A stretch of 32,199 nucleotides of DNA from HB2-32-21 sp040235495 (GCA_040235495.1 JBECKV010000064.1:1-32199), one strand, 5' to 3'. Counted from the first letter of the stretch, positions 15,690 through 24,780 are shown. Notes: generated by a model from the letters alone, not told the origin. Numbers and translations are program-made.

Positions 15690-16885
15690 TTGCGCTGGTG
15701 GAAAGATTCGTGCCGCGTGGCTGGTCCTTGCCCAGCACCGCGTATCTCGATAAACCCCTGCTGCTCTCCGTGCTGGCGCTGATCTCCCTGGGTCTGGTGA
15801 TGGTGTTTTCGGCCTCCGTCGGCTTCGCCGACTACGGCTACAAGGACGGGTTTTATTTCCTCAAGCGTCACGCGGCTTATCTGTGTATCAGTCTGTGCGT
15901 GGCCCTGCCGCTACTTTGGGTTCCCCTGCATCTCTGGTATCGGCATGCCGGCCTGGCATTGCTGGGCAGTATCGTGCTGCTGGTAGCGGTGCTGCTGCCG
16001 GGTATCGGTCATGAAGTCAACGGCAGCTCCCGCTGGTTGCGAGCCGGGCCTCTGACCGTGCAGGTGTCGGAGCTGGCCAAGGTGGCGGTGGTGATTTTCA
16101 TCGCCGCCTATTTGCAGCGGCGTCACCTGATGCTGCGGGAGCAGTGGCAGGATTTCGCCAAACCGCTGGCGATCATGGGGCTGGTGGCGGTTTTGCTGCT
16201 GTTGGAGCCGGACTTCGGTTCCACCATGGTGATCGGCGCGACGGTTATGGCCATGCTGTTTCTGGCGGGCGTACGTCTCGGCCAGTTTCTGGCGCTGGTG
16301 GTACTGGGCATTGCCGGCGTATTGGTGCTGATCGTCACTTCCCCTTATCGCTTCGAGCGCATGACGGGGTTTCTCGATCCCTGGGCTGACCAGTATCAGA
16401 GCGGTTATCAGCTGACTCAGTCCCTGATTGCCTTTGGCCGCGGCGAGTGGTGGGGGGTGGGTTTGGGCAACAGCGTGCAGAAGCTGTTTTATCTGCCGGA
16501 AGCGCACACGGATTTCATCTTTGCCATTTTTGCCGAGGAGTTTGGCCTCGGCGGGGTTCTGGTGATGCTGGCGCTATTCATAACATTGATCGCCCGAATA
16601 CTGATGATCGGCCGCGCCGCGGCGGATCGCCAGCAGTGGTTTGTCGCCTATGCCGTGTTTGGCTTTGCGATCATGCTCGCCGGACAGATCTTTATCAATC
16701 TTGGCGTCACCTCGGGATTATTGCCCACCAAGGGCCTGACCCTGCCCTTTGTCAGTTATGGCGGTAGCAGTTTACTGATCAGCAGCGTGATCGTCGCGCT
16801 GGTGCTGAGAGCCGGCATGGAAGGCGGCCAGCAGGCACGGGAGCGTCTGCCGCCGCACCCGGGGGACACCGGCGATGGCCTCTAG
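15686..16885 (+). CDS. ftsW: FtsW, SEDS-family septal peptidoglycan glycosyltransferase
   Basis: FtsW polymerises lipid II into glycan strands at the septum with FtsI as its partner. It is a 399-residue polytopic protein with about ten membrane helices. SEDS hallmarks include LGLVMVFSAS in the first helix, the NGSSRWL loop, LLLEPDFGSTMVI, the EEFGLGG segment and the KGLTLPFVSYGGSSLL signature near the end. The start overlaps murD by four bases; the TAG stop lies 11 bases inside murG. Confidence 0.97.
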   Translation: MIALVERFVPRGWSLPSTAYLDKPLLLSVLALISLGLVMVFSASVGFADYGYKDGFYFLKRHAAYLCISLCVALPLLWVPLHLWYRHAGLALLGSIVLLVAVLLPGIGHEVNGSSRWLRAGPLTVQVSELAKVAVVIFIAAYLQRRHLMLREQWQDFAKPLAIMGLVAVLLLLEPDFGSTMVIGATVMAMLFLAGVRLGQFLALVVLGIAGVLVLIVTSPYRFERMTGFLDPWADQYQSGYQLTQSLIAFGRGEWWGVGLGNSVQKLFYLPEAHTDFIFAIFAEEFGLGGVLVMLALFITLIARILMIGRAAADRQQWFVAYAVFGFAIMLAGQIFINLGVTSGLLPTKGLTLPFVSYGGSSLLISSVIVALVLRAGMEGGQQARERLPPHPGDTGDGL

Positions 16886-17951
16886 ACGGGTGCTGATCAT
16901 GGCGGGCGGAACCGGTGGACACGTATTTCCCGGACTGGCGGTGGCTGAGGTGCTGCGCCAGCGCGGTGTCGAAGTGAGTTGGCTGGGGACTCGACGTGGC
17001 GTCGAGGCAGAGCTGGTGCCGGCCCGGGGTTTCCCCATTTTTTACATCGACGTGGCGGGTTTGCGGGGCAAAAAAGGCGTTGCCGGAAAACTAATGGCTC
17101 CCTTGCGGTTATTGAGGGCGCTCTGGCAGGCGCTGGGCGTGGTGCGCACCTGTCGCCCGGACGTGGTTCTGGGTCTCGGTGGCTTTGTCTCGGGTCCCGG
17201 TGGTCTGGCCGCGCGGCTGCTGACCAAGCCGCTGGTGATTCACGAGCAGAACGCTGTCGCCGGCACTACCAACCGAATTCTGAACCGCATCGCCAATCGT
17301 GCCCTGGAGGCATTTCCGGGCAGTCTGGCTGGCGCGGAGTACTGTGGCAATCCGGTGCGAGAGCAGATCACCGACCTGCCCGCCCCCGAACCGCGCTTTG
17401 CCCAGCGGCCGGCGGGACCGGCGCGCTTGCTGGTGCTCGGCGGCAGCCTCGGCGCCCTGGCGATCAACCAGATGCTGCCCGAGAGTTTGGCGCTCATGAG
17501 GGACGAGGAGCGTCCGAAGGTGTGCCACCAGACCGGACGGGACCATCTGCAAACGACCCGCGCCGCTTATGCGGCGCTCGGTGTAACGGCGGACACTCGC
17601 GCCTTCATCGATGATATGGCCGAAGCCTATGCCTGGGCCGATCTGGTGCTCTGCAGGGCGGGCGCCCTGACGGTGTCGGAACTGACCGCGGCGGGCTTGG
17701 GTGCGGTTTTGATTCCCTACCCCCACGCCATCGATGATCATCAGACGGTCAACGGCCAATGGCTTGTGGCGCACCAGGCGGCTGTTTTGCTGCAACAGTC
17801 GGCGTTGAATACGTCGAAACTGCGCGAGGTGCTGAATGACCTGCTCGGCGATCGACCCCGGCTCCTGGCCATGGCCGAGGCGGCTTACGCCCTGCGCCAG
17901 CCCCGGGCGGCGCAGCGGGTGGCCGATGTCTGCCAGGAGTTGGCGGCATGA
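16875..17951 (+). CDS. murG: MurG, UDP-GlcNAc:lipid I N-acetylglucosaminyltransferase
   Basis: MurG converts lipid I to lipid II at the cytoplasmic membrane face. The 358-residue GT-B enzyme (355 in E. coli) has the first glycine loop MAGGTGGHVFPGLAVA, LGLGGFVSGPGGLAA, HEQNAVAGTTNR, the second glycine loop LVLGGSLGALAIN, and the UDP-GlcNAc region CRAGALTVSELTAAGLG followed by PYPHAIDDHQ. ATG 16875 lies inside the ftsW end (11-bp overlap). The stop overlaps the murC start by four bases. Confidence 0.97.
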   Translation: MASRRVLIMAGGTGGHVFPGLAVAEVLRQRGVEVSWLGTRRGVEAELVPARGFPIFYIDVAGLRGKKGVAGKLMAPLRLLRALWQALGVVRTCRPDVVLGLGGFVSGPGGLAARLLTKPLVIHEQNAVAGTTNRILNRIANRALEAFPGSLAGAEYCGNPVREQITDLPAPEPRFAQRPAGPARLLVLGGSLGALAINQMLPESLALMRDEERPKVCHQTGRDHLQTTRAAYAALGVTADTRAFIDDMAEAYAWADLVLCRAGALTVSELTAAGLGAVLIPYPHAIDDHQTVNGQWLVAHQAAVLLQQSALNTSKLREVLNDLLGDRPRLLAMAEAAYALRQPRAAQRVADVCQELAA

Positions 17952-19405
17952 GCGGAGTCTATGAAGTACCGGAAATGCGGCGCATCCGGCGCATCCATTT
18001 TATTGGCATCGGCGGGGCTGGCATGTGTGGCATCGCCGAAGTGCTGAACAACCAGGGTTACCGGATATCCGGTTCGGACATCGCCGACAATCACAGCGTC
18101 GCCCGGCTGCGTGAACTGGGCGTCGAAATCCATATCGGCCATCGGGCCGAGCAGGTCAGCGGCGCCGACGTGGTCGTGGTGTCCTCCGCGATCGGGGAGG
18201 ATAACCCGGAGTTGCTGGCTGCCCGGGAGGCGCGCATTCCGACCGTGCCGCGCGCGGAAATGCTGGCCGAGCTGATGCGCTATCGACATGGTATCGCTAT
18301 CGCCGGCACCCATGGGAAAACCACTACCACCAGTCTGCTGGCGACCATTCTGGCGCGCGGCGGCAAGGCGCCGACCTTCATTGTCGGCGGTCGGGTCAAT
18401 AGCGCCGGCACCAACGCGCAGCTGGGTGAGAGCCGCTATCTGGTGGCCGAGGCGGATGAAAGCGACGCGTCCTTTTTACACCTGCAACCCATGATTGCCG
18501 TGGTCACCAATATCGATGCCGACCACATGGCGACCTACGACTTTGATTTTGAGCGCCTGAAAACCACATTCGTCGAGTTTTTGCACAACCTGCCGTTCTA
18601 CGGCCTGGCGGTGGTCTGCATCGACGACCCCACCGTGCGCGACATTATTCCCCGTATCGGGCGACCCACGATTACCTACGGTTTCGCTGACGACGCGGAT
18701 TTTCGAATTGCCGAAGTCAACAGTGTCGAGCGCAGCAGCGAATTCGTGGTTTACCGGCCGGAAGGGCTGGAACCTCTGCGTGTGACGCTCAATATCCCCG
18801 GCGTGCACAACGTCCTCAATGCCACGGCGGCCCTTGCGATTGCGGTTGATGAAGGCATCGATGACCGCGACATTCTGGCGGGGCTGGCGGCGTTTGAAGG
18901 TGTTGGACGCCGCTTTGAAATCCATGGCGAATATCCCGTCGGGGCAGGCACCGCCATGCTGGTGGATGATTACGGCCATCATCCGCGCGAAGTCGCGGCG
19001 ACCATCAAGGCGGTGCGCGCCGGCTGGCCCGAGCGCCGGCTGATGCTTGTTTTTCAACCCCACCGATTTACCCGTACCCGGGATTTATTCAGCGACTTCG
19101 TCGAGGTGTTATCGACGGTCGATGCCCTCATTCTGGTGCCCGTCTACGCCGCCGGCGAACAGCCCATCGTTGGCGCCGATAGCGAGCAACTGTGCTCGGC
19201 CATCAGGCGGCAAGCGAGCGAGCGAGCGGGATGTCCGAGCCGCTCGAGGGCTTTGCCGGCCGATGAGATCAGGTTCGTCGAAGCCATTGAAGCGGTGCCG
19301 CCCCTGGTCGCCGAACTGGTGCGTCCCGGGGACATCGTCATTACCCAGGGAGCGGGCAGTGTTAGCACACTGGTGCGCATGTTGGCGGAGACCCGACTGC
19401 GATGA
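17948..19405 (+). CDS. murC: MurC, UDP-N-acetylmuramate:L-alanine ligase
   Basis: MurC adds L-alanine to UDP-MurNAc, the first stem-peptide step. The 485-residue protein (491 in E. coli) begins with the nucleotide loop HFIGIGGAGMCGIAEVL, carries the P-loop GTHGKTTTT (Gly120, Lys124), EADESDASFL and the C-terminal VDDYGHHPREV motif with FQPHRFTRT. A stretch at about residues 420-435 is Arg/Ser-rich and looks longer than in E. coli; it coincides with a fourfold AGCG tandem repeat (19213-19228). Both junctions overlap neighbours by four bases. Confidence 0.96.
   Translation: MSGVYEVPEMRRIRRIHFIGIGGAGMCGIAEVLNNQGYRISGSDIADNHSVARLRELGVEIHIGHRAEQVSGADVVVVSSAIGEDNPELLAAREARIPTVPRAEMLAELMRYRHGIAIAGTHGKTTTTSLLATILARGGKAPTFIVGGRVNSAGTNAQLGESRYLVAEADESDASFLHLQPMIAVVTNIDADHMATYDFDFERLKTTFVEFLHNLPFYGLAVVCIDDPTVRDIIPRIGRPTITYGFADDADFRIAEVNSVERSSEFVVYRPEGLEPLRVTLNIPGVHNVLNATAALAIAVDEGIDDRDILAGLAAFEGVGRRFEIHGEYPVGAGTAMLVDDYGHHPREVAATIKAVRAGWPERRLMLVFQPHRFTRTRDLFSDFVEVLSTVDALILVPVYAAGEQPIVGADSEQLCSAIRRQASERAGCPSRSRALPADEIRFVEAIEAVPPLVAELVRPGDIVITQGAGSVSTLVRMLAETRLR
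19213..19228 (+). repeat. Tetranucleotide repeat (AGCG)x4 inside murC
   Basis: Four exact AGCG units lie in the C-terminal third of murC and encode part of an Arg/Ser-rich loop. A unit gain or loss would shift the frame. Confidence 0.85.
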
Positions 19406-20367
19406 GCGGGCAAATATCCGCGGCAGGCAGTCGATTGGGCGATCTCGGCCGGGTAGTGGTGCTCTATGGCGGCTGGTCGGGGGAGCGGGAAGTATCCCTG
19501 AAGGGTGGAACCGCGGTCCTCGGCGCCTTGCAAAAGGCGGGTATCGATGCGGTCGGACTGGATGCCGACCGGGGCTGGCTCGGACGCCTCCAGGCCCTGG
19601 CGCCGGACCGGGTTTTCGTCATGCTGCACGGCCGTGGCGGCGAGGACGGACAGGTTCAGGGCGCCCTGGAGACTCTCGGTCTGCCCTACACCGGCAGCGG
19701 TGTCCTGGCCTCGGCCCTGGCCATGGATAAATTACGCTGCAAACAGCTCTGGCGGGGCATTGGCCTGCCGACCGCCGCGTTTCAGACCCTGACCCGGGAC
19801 AGTGACTGGCCGGCGATCATCGAGCAACTGGGTGGCAGCGCCATGGTTAAGCCGGCCAGTGAGGGCTCGAGCCTCGGCATGAGCAAGGCGGATAACGCGG
19901 CGCAGCTCGAAGCCGGGTGGCGGCTGGCCCGTGAGTATGACGAGTGTGTGTTGGCGGAGCGCTGGTTGAGCGGCGCCGAATACACCGTCGCGGTGGTCAA
20001 TGGCCGCGCGCTGCCCACCATCAGGCTGGAAACCAAACGGGTTTTTTACGACTACCAGGCGAAATATGTCGATGATGACACCCGTTACATCTGTCCCTGC
20101 GGACTGGTCGAGGAGCAGGAAGCACGGCTCCAGGCGCTGGCATTGCGGGCCTACGAAAGCCTCGGTTGCAAGGGCTGGGGGCGAGTCGATTTGATGGCCG
20201 GAGGCGAGGACTCGGAGTCGCCCTACTGCGTGCTGGAAGTCAATACCGTGCCCGGAATGACCGACCACAGCCTGGTGCCCATGGCCGCCGCCGCCGCGGG
20301 CATTGGATTCGAGCAATTGGTGGTGGAGATCCTGCTAGCCAGTAACAGCGAGGCGCGGGCATGGTGA
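19402..20367 (+). CDS. ddlB: DdlB, D-alanine:D-alanine ligase
   Basis: Ddl joins two D-alanines with ATP to make the dipeptide used by MurF. The 321-residue ATP-grasp protein (306 in E. coli DdlB) carries LYGGWSGEREVSL, the LHGRGGEDG motif, GSGVLASALAMDKL, MVKPASEGSSLGM, the omega-loop region YDYQAKYVDDDTRYICPC and EVNTVPGMTDHSLVP with metal-binding Glu and Asn. About 15 extra residues precede the first strand. ATG 19402 overlaps murC by four bases; the stop lies seven bases inside ftsQ. Confidence 0.96.
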   Translation: MSGQISAAGSRLGDLGRVVVLYGGWSGEREVSLKGGTAVLGALQKAGIDAVGLDADRGWLGRLQALAPDRVFVMLHGRGGEDGQVQGALETLGLPYTGSGVLASALAMDKLRCKQLWRGIGLPTAAFQTLTRDSDWPAIIEQLGGSAMVKPASEGSSLGMSKADNAAQLEAGWRLAREYDECVLAERWLSGAEYTVAVVNGRALPTIRLETKRVFYDYQAKYVDDDTRYICPCGLVEEQEARLQALALRAYESLGCKGWGRVDLMAGGEDSESPYCVLEVNTVPGMTDHSLVPMAAAAAGIGFEQLVVEILLASNSEARAW

Positions 20368-21125
20368 GGCGTTATGCGCATTACCCCCGTGGCGCGGCGA
20401 GAAAGTCGCCGACTCGGGAATCCTACCGGCCCTGGCTGGACCGCTTGCGCCGCGCGCTGGTGATTGTCGCGACCCTCGCCGGCCTGACAGCCGTCACGGC
20501 GGCGGGGGCGCTGTTCTACCGCTGGGTTGACGCGCCGGTGCGTTCGGTCGTCATCACCAGCCCGCTGCAACGCCTGGGGCGTGACGAAGTCGAGTCGATG
20601 ATCACGGCAGCGATCGATGGGGGTTTTTTGAGCCTGGACCTCGATGGCCTGTGCGCGGCGCTTGAAATCCATCCCTGGATCGACCGGGCAACCGTGCGCC
20701 GCTACTGGCCGGGCCGAATCGAAGTCGCGATCGTGGAAGAGGTGGCCATTGCTCGCTGGGGCGCCGACGACTATGTCAACCAGCATGGCCGGATATTGCC
20801 GCGAGACAAGGTGTCCGGTCTCGAGGATCTGCCCCTGCTTTCCGGTCCCGAGGCCCGGGTCGAGGATGTCATGCGTGAATACCGTGATATCAGTGAATTG
20901 CTGTCCACCCAGGGTTTGCGCGTCAGTGAATTCGGTGTCGATGAGTACCAGCGTTGGCGCCTGCGTTTGCGTGGCGGCATTGCCGTGACCCTGGGACGCG
21001 AACGGGTGCTGGCCAGGATGCGGCGGTTTATGCGGGTCTGGGAAGCGGAATTGCAAGCGCGCCGGGACGATATTCAGGCCGTTGACGCCCGCTATGAAAA
21101 CGGCGTGGCGGTGTTGTGGCGATAA
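20361..21125 (+). CDS. ftsQ: FtsQ, divisome POTRA-domain membrane protein
   Basis: FtsQ is a bitopic inner-membrane protein that recruits FtsL and FtsB to the septum. The 254-residue product (276 in E. coli) has a basic cytoplasmic tail, one transmembrane helix at about residues 32-53, then a POTRA domain (about 58-130; VVITSPLQRLGRDEVESMI, IHPWIDRATVRRYWPGRIEVAIVEE) and the FtsQ beta domain (NQHGRILPRD onward). ATG 20361 overlaps ddlB by seven bases; GTG 20364 would give the more usual four-base overlap. Confidence 0.93.
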   Translation: MVRRYAHYPRGAARKSPTRESYRPWLDRLRRALVIVATLAGLTAVTAAGALFYRWVDAPVRSVVITSPLQRLGRDEVESMITAAIDGGFLSLDLDGLCAALEIHPWIDRATVRRYWPGRIEVAIVEEVAIARWGADDYVNQHGRILPRDKVSGLEDLPLLSGPEARVEDVMREYRDISELLSTQGLRVSEFGVDEYQRWRLRLRGGIAVTLGRERVLARMRRFMRVWEAELQARRDDIQAVDARYENGVAVLWR

Positions 21126-21132
21126 CGGCAAA

Positions 21133-21153
21133 CGGCGTCAACGATCGACGCCG
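21133..21153. repeat. Small hairpin between ftsQ and ftsA
   Basis: Arms CGGCGTC (21133-21139) and GACGCCG (21147-21153) form a perfect 7-bp stem with a 7-base loop, ending 16 bases before the ftsA ribosome-binding site. No T run follows, so an effect on mRNA stability or ftsA translation is more plausible than termination. Confidence 0.45.
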
Positions 21154-21181
21154 AAGGGTAACAAAGTCTGAGGTTCTGAAT

Positions 21182-22414
21182 ATGGTTAGCGGTAACGAAT
21201 CGGAAATGATCGTCGGCCTTGATATCGGCACCTCCAAGGTAGTGGCGATCGTCGGCGCCATCAGCCCGGGTGGGCAGATCGAAATCGTCGGCACGGGCAT
21301 GCATCGCGCCACCGGTATGAAAAAAGGCGTGGTGGTCAATATCGAGTCCACGGTGTCGGCCATCCAGCGGGCCGTTGAGGAAGCCGAGCTGATGGCCGGT
21401 TGCCATATTCGATCGGTCTACGCGGGCATCGCCGGGAGTCATATCCGCAGTATGAATTCTCACGGCATCGTCGCGATAAGGGACCGGGAGGTGTTGCCCA
21501 TGGACGTGGACCGGGTCATCGACGCCGCGCGCGCCGTGGCCATTCCCGCCGATCAGGAGATTCTCCACGTTCTGCCCCAGGAATTCATTATCGATAACCA
21601 GGAAGGGGTGCGCGAGCCCCTGGGCATGTCCGGAGTGCGCCTCGAAGCCAAGGTGCATCTGGTGACCTGTGCCGCCAACGCCGCCCAGAACATCAAGAAG
21701 TGTATTCGCCGCTGTGGCCTCGAAGTCGATGACATCATTCTGGAGCAACTGGCCTCAAGCTATGCCGTGCTCACGGAAGACGAGAAGCAACTGGGCGTAT
21801 GCATGATCGACCTGGGCGGCGGTACCACCGATATCGCCGTCTTCACCGATGGCGCCATCCGCCATACCGGCGTGATTCCCATCGCCGGCGATCAGGTCAC
21901 CAACGACATCGCCATGGCCCTGCGCACGCCCACCGCCCATGCCGAGGAGCTGAAAATCAAATACGCCTGCGCCCTGGCCAATCTGGCCGGGCCCGAGGAA
22001 ACCATCAAGGTGCCCAGTGTCGGTGACCGTCCGCCCAGGGATCTGTCCCGCCAGGCCCTCGCCGAGGTGGTTGAGCCCCGTTACGAGGAGCTGCTGACGC
22101 TGGTGCAGGCGGAGCTGCGCCGCAGCGGTTTCGAGGATCTGATCGCCGCCGGCATCGTCCTCACCGGCGGCACCGGAAAGATGGAAGGCGTGGTGGAGTT
22201 AGCCGAAGAGATTTTTCATATGCCAGTGCGGTTGGGTTGTCCGCAAAATATCCGTGGCCTCACGGATATCGTCAACAATCCGATTTATTCGACGGGTGTG
22301 GGTTTGTTGCTGTATGGCATGCAGCGGCACCGCGAAGGAGCCAGTACGGGTAAGCGAGCACCTGGCGGCGCCTGGTTCGCAAGGATCAAGCGCTGGTTTC
22401 AGGAGCATTTGTAA
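21182..22414 (+). CDS. ftsA: FtsA, actin-like membrane tether of FtsZ
   Basis: FtsA anchors FtsZ filaments to the membrane and recruits later division proteins. The 410-residue protein (420 in E. coli) starts with the phosphate-1 loop IVGLDIGTSKVVAIVG, contains the SHS2/1C domain region (GVVVNIESTVSAI, YAGIAGSHI), phosphate-2 CMIDLGGGTTDIAVF and the adenosine motif GIVLTGGTGKMEG. The last 15 residues (GAWFARIKRWFQEHL) form the amphipathic membrane-targeting helix. The frame is open from 21116 inside ftsQ, but ATG 21182 matches the family start and has GAGG eight bases upstream. Confidence 0.96.
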   Translation: MVSGNESEMIVGLDIGTSKVVAIVGAISPGGQIEIVGTGMHRATGMKKGVVVNIESTVSAIQRAVEEAELMAGCHIRSVYAGIAGSHIRSMNSHGIVAIRDREVLPMDVDRVIDAARAVAIPADQEILHVLPQEFIIDNQEGVREPLGMSGVRLEAKVHLVTCAANAAQNIKKCIRRCGLEVDDIILEQLASSYAVLTEDEKQLGVCMIDLGGGTTDIAVFTDGAIRHTGVIPIAGDQVTNDIAMALRTPTAHAEELKIKYACALANLAGPEETIKVPSVGDRPPRDLSRQALAEVVEPRYEELLTLVQAELRRSGFEDLIAAGIVLTGGTGKMEGVVELAEEIFHMPVRLGCPQNIRGLTDIVNNPIYSTGVGLLLYGMQRHREGASTGKRAPGGAWFARIKRWFQEHL

Positions 22415-22460
22415 ACACTAACTTGACGGATGAACCGGTATAAACCGAGGGGTAATTGCT

Positions 22461-23687
22461 ATGTTTGAAATAGTCGACAATATTCCCGAAGGCGCGGAAA
22501 TAAAGGTGATCGGCGTCGGTGGCGGCGGTGGCAACGCCGTCGCCAACATGATCGCCAGCGCGGTGCAGGGCGTGGATTTCATCTGCGCCAACACCGATTC
22601 CCAGGCGCTCAAGGACATCAGCGGCGCAACCCTGTTGCAGCTGGGTAACGGCATGACCAAGGGCCTGGGCGCTGGCGCCAATCCGGACATCGGGCGGCAG
22701 GCGGCGATGGATGACCGTGATCGTATCGCCGATGTGCTCGATGGCGCCGATATGGTCTTCATCACCGCCGGCATGGGCGGGGGCACCGGCACCGGCGCCG
22801 CGCCGGTGGTTGCGGATGTGGCCCGTGAAATGGGCATTCTGACGGTCGCCGTGGTCACCCGGCCGTTTCATTTCGAGGGGCGCAAGCGCATGGCGATAGC
22901 CTCGGAAGGTATCGCCATGCTCAAGGAGCGCGTGGATTCGCTGATCACCGTACCCAACGAGCGCCTACTGACGGTGCTGGGCAAGTCGACCTCCCTGCTC
23001 CAGGCCTTCAAGGCAGCCAACGATGTGCTGCTGGGCGCGGTTCAGGGCATCGCCGATCTGATCATTCGTCCCGGCATGATCAACGTCGACTTTGCCGACG
23101 TGCGCACGGTAATGTCGGAAATGGGCATGGCGATGATGGGGAGTGGTCATGCGCGCGGTGAAAATCGTGCCTCCGAGGCCGCCGAGGCCGCGGTCCATAG
23201 CCCCTTGCTGGAGGATATCGATTTGCGTGGCGCCAAGGGCATTCTGGTCAATATCACGGCTGGACCGGATCTCTCCCTTGGCGAATTCGCCGATGTCGGC
23301 GACACGGTCGAGCAGTTTGCCTCGGAAAATGCCACGGTGGTGGTGGGCACCGTTATTGACCCGGACATGGACGACCAGCTGCGCGTGACCGTCGTCGCCA
23401 CGGGTCTGGGGAGTCCGGAGTCGCTAGCGCGTCCGGCGGCGCCTGCCAAGATAGTGGGTAACGCGATCAAGCCGGGTGGCGAGATCGATTTCACCGCCCT
23501 CGATCGGCCCACGGTCACCCGCCGACCCGGCCGTTCCAGCGCCGCGTTGGACCGACGCGCTGACGCCCGGCAGGCGGAGCTGGCCATGGAGCCGGCGAGG
23601 GAGCCGGTCTCTCGACCCGCGGTTAAAGCCGACGTTGACCTCGACTATCTGGATATTCCCGCCTTTTTACGCCGACAGGCGGACTGA
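22461..23687 (+). CDS. ftsZ: FtsZ, tubulin-like division GTPase
   Basis: FtsZ polymerises with GTP into the division ring at midcell. The 408-residue protein has VIGVGGGGGNAV at the start, the tubulin signature GGGTGTG at residues 106-112, the T7-loop region with NVDFADVRTVM, a variable linker (about 335-390) and the C-terminal peptide DLDYLDIPAFLRRQAD that binds FtsA and ZipA. GAGGGG precedes the ATG. It lies 46 bp behind ftsA, without a convincing promoter in that gap. Confidence 0.98.
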   Translation: MFEIVDNIPEGAEIKVIGVGGGGGNAVANMIASAVQGVDFICANTDSQALKDISGATLLQLGNGMTKGLGAGANPDIGRQAAMDDRDRIADVLDGADMVFITAGMGGGTGTGAAPVVADVAREMGILTVAVVTRPFHFEGRKRMAIASEGIAMLKERVDSLITVPNERLLTVLGKSTSLLQAFKAANDVLLGAVQGIADLIIRPGMINVDFADVRTVMSEMGMAMMGSGHARGENRASEAAEAAVHSPLLEDIDLRGAKGILVNITAGPDLSLGEFADVGDTVEQFASENATVVVGTVIDPDMDDQLRVTVVATGLGSPESLARPAAPAKIVGNAIKPGGEIDFTALDRPTVTRRPGRSSAALDRRADARQAELAMEPAREPVSRPAVKADVDLDYLDIPAFLRRQAD

Positions 23688-23701
23688 TTCCCGGCTCGGG
23701 C

Positions 23702-23733
23702 GGCGCCCTGTGTGAACCCCTCCACAGGGCGCC
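23702..23733. repeat. Perfect 11-bp inverted repeat between ftsZ and lpxC
   Basis: GGCGCCCTGTG (23702-23712) and CACAGGGCGCC (23723-23733) form a very stable stem with a 10-base loop, 14 bases after the ftsZ stop. The following sequence is AAATGTGGG, without a T run, so intrinsic termination should be poor. It could reduce read-through or stabilise the ftsZ mRNA end. Confidence 0.6.
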
Positions 23734-23805
23734 AAATGTGGGTGGAGGGTGGCGGCGGCTTTTGTTACCATGCCGGCTTTGCTCACTCCTGCCGAAGCCT
23801 TGCCT

Positions 23806-24732
23806 GTGATAAAGCAGCGGACTCTCAACAACACCATTCGCGCCACGGGCGTTGGTCTGCATACCGGCGACAAAGTTTACCTGACGCTCAAACCCGCGCC
23901 TGTTGACGCCGGGATTGTTTTCAGGCGGGTCGATCTCGATCCGGTGGTGGACATTCCCGCCCAGGCCATCAACGTCGGTGATACCACCCTCTCGACCTCG
24001 CTGGTGCAGGGCGATGTCCGCGTTTCCACGGTGGAGCATCTACTGTCGGCGATGGCGGGCCTCGGCATCGACAATGCCATTGTTGAAGTCAACGCCGGGG
24101 AGCTGCCAATCATGGATGGCAGCGCCGGCCCGTTTGTGTTTTTGATTCAGTCGGCGGGCATAGTCGAGCAGGACGCGCCGAAACGGTTTATTCGCGTCAA
24201 GCAGGTCGTCGAAGTATCCGACCAGGACAAGCGGGCCCGTTTTGAGCCCTACAACGGATTCCGGGTGAGTTTTACCATCGATTTCGATTATCCGGTTTTC
24301 CGCAATCGCAGCCTGTGTGCGTCGGTGGATTTTTCCAGCACCTCTTTTGTCAAGGAGGTCAGCCGCGCCCGCACTTTCGGCTTCATGCACGAAATCGAAT
24401 ACCTGCGGTCGAAGGGCCTGGCTCGCGGCGGCAGCATGGAAAACGCGATTGTCGTCAACGAAGACAGCATTCTCAATGAAGACGGCTTGCGCTACGAGGA
24501 CGAATTCGTGAAACACAAAGTGCTCGATGCCATTGGTGATCTCTACCTGCTGGGCTACAGCCTTATTGGCGCATTTGATGCATATAAATCAGGCCATGCG
24601 CTCAATAATGCCTTGTTGCGCGAACTGCTGTCGCGCCAGGACGCATGGGAGATCGTCACCTTCGAGCAGGACGATCTGGACGCACCCATTTCCTATGTCA
24701 AACCCCTGCTGGCCAGTGGCGCGGGGATTTAA
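23806..24732 (+). CDS. lpxC: LpxC, UDP-3-O-acyl-GlcNAc deacetylase
   Basis: LpxC is the zinc deacetylase that commits UDP-acyl-GlcNAc to lipid A. GTG 23806 gives 308 residues (305 in E. coli) starting VIKQRTL, which matches the near-invariant family N-terminus. Zinc ligands are His78 (STVEHL), His237 and Asp241 (HKVLDAIGD), and SGHALNN holds the catalytic histidine; Glu77 is the general base. All lie one position below their E. coli counterparts. Longer in-frame starts exist (ATG 23770, ATG 23749) but add residues not seen in the family. The GTG has no strong Shine-Dalgarno, so the start is the least certain point. Confidence 0.95.
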   Translation: MIKQRTLNNTIRATGVGLHTGDKVYLTLKPAPVDAGIVFRRVDLDPVVDIPAQAINVGDTTLSTSLVQGDVRVSTVEHLLSAMAGLGIDNAIVEVNAGELPIMDGSAGPFVFLIQSAGIVEQDAPKRFIRVKQVVEVSDQDKRARFEPYNGFRVSFTIDFDYPVFRNRSLCASVDFSSTSFVKEVSRARTFGFMHEIEYLRSKGLARGGSMENAIVVNEDSILNEDGLRYEDEFVKHKVLDAIGDLYLLGYSLIGAFDAYKSGHALNNALLRELLSRQDAWEIVTFEQDDLDAPISYVKPLLASGAGI

Positions 24733-24780
24733 AAGCGGTGACCGTCGCGGTTGCGCTGCGCCAAAGGTGAAGAATCAAGC

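Noticed and set aside
22423..22444. TTGACG and TATAAA between ftsA and ftsZ, suggesting an ftsZ promoter
   Set aside because: The hexamers are only 10 bp apart, too close for a sigma-70 promoter, and no alternative partner is seen.
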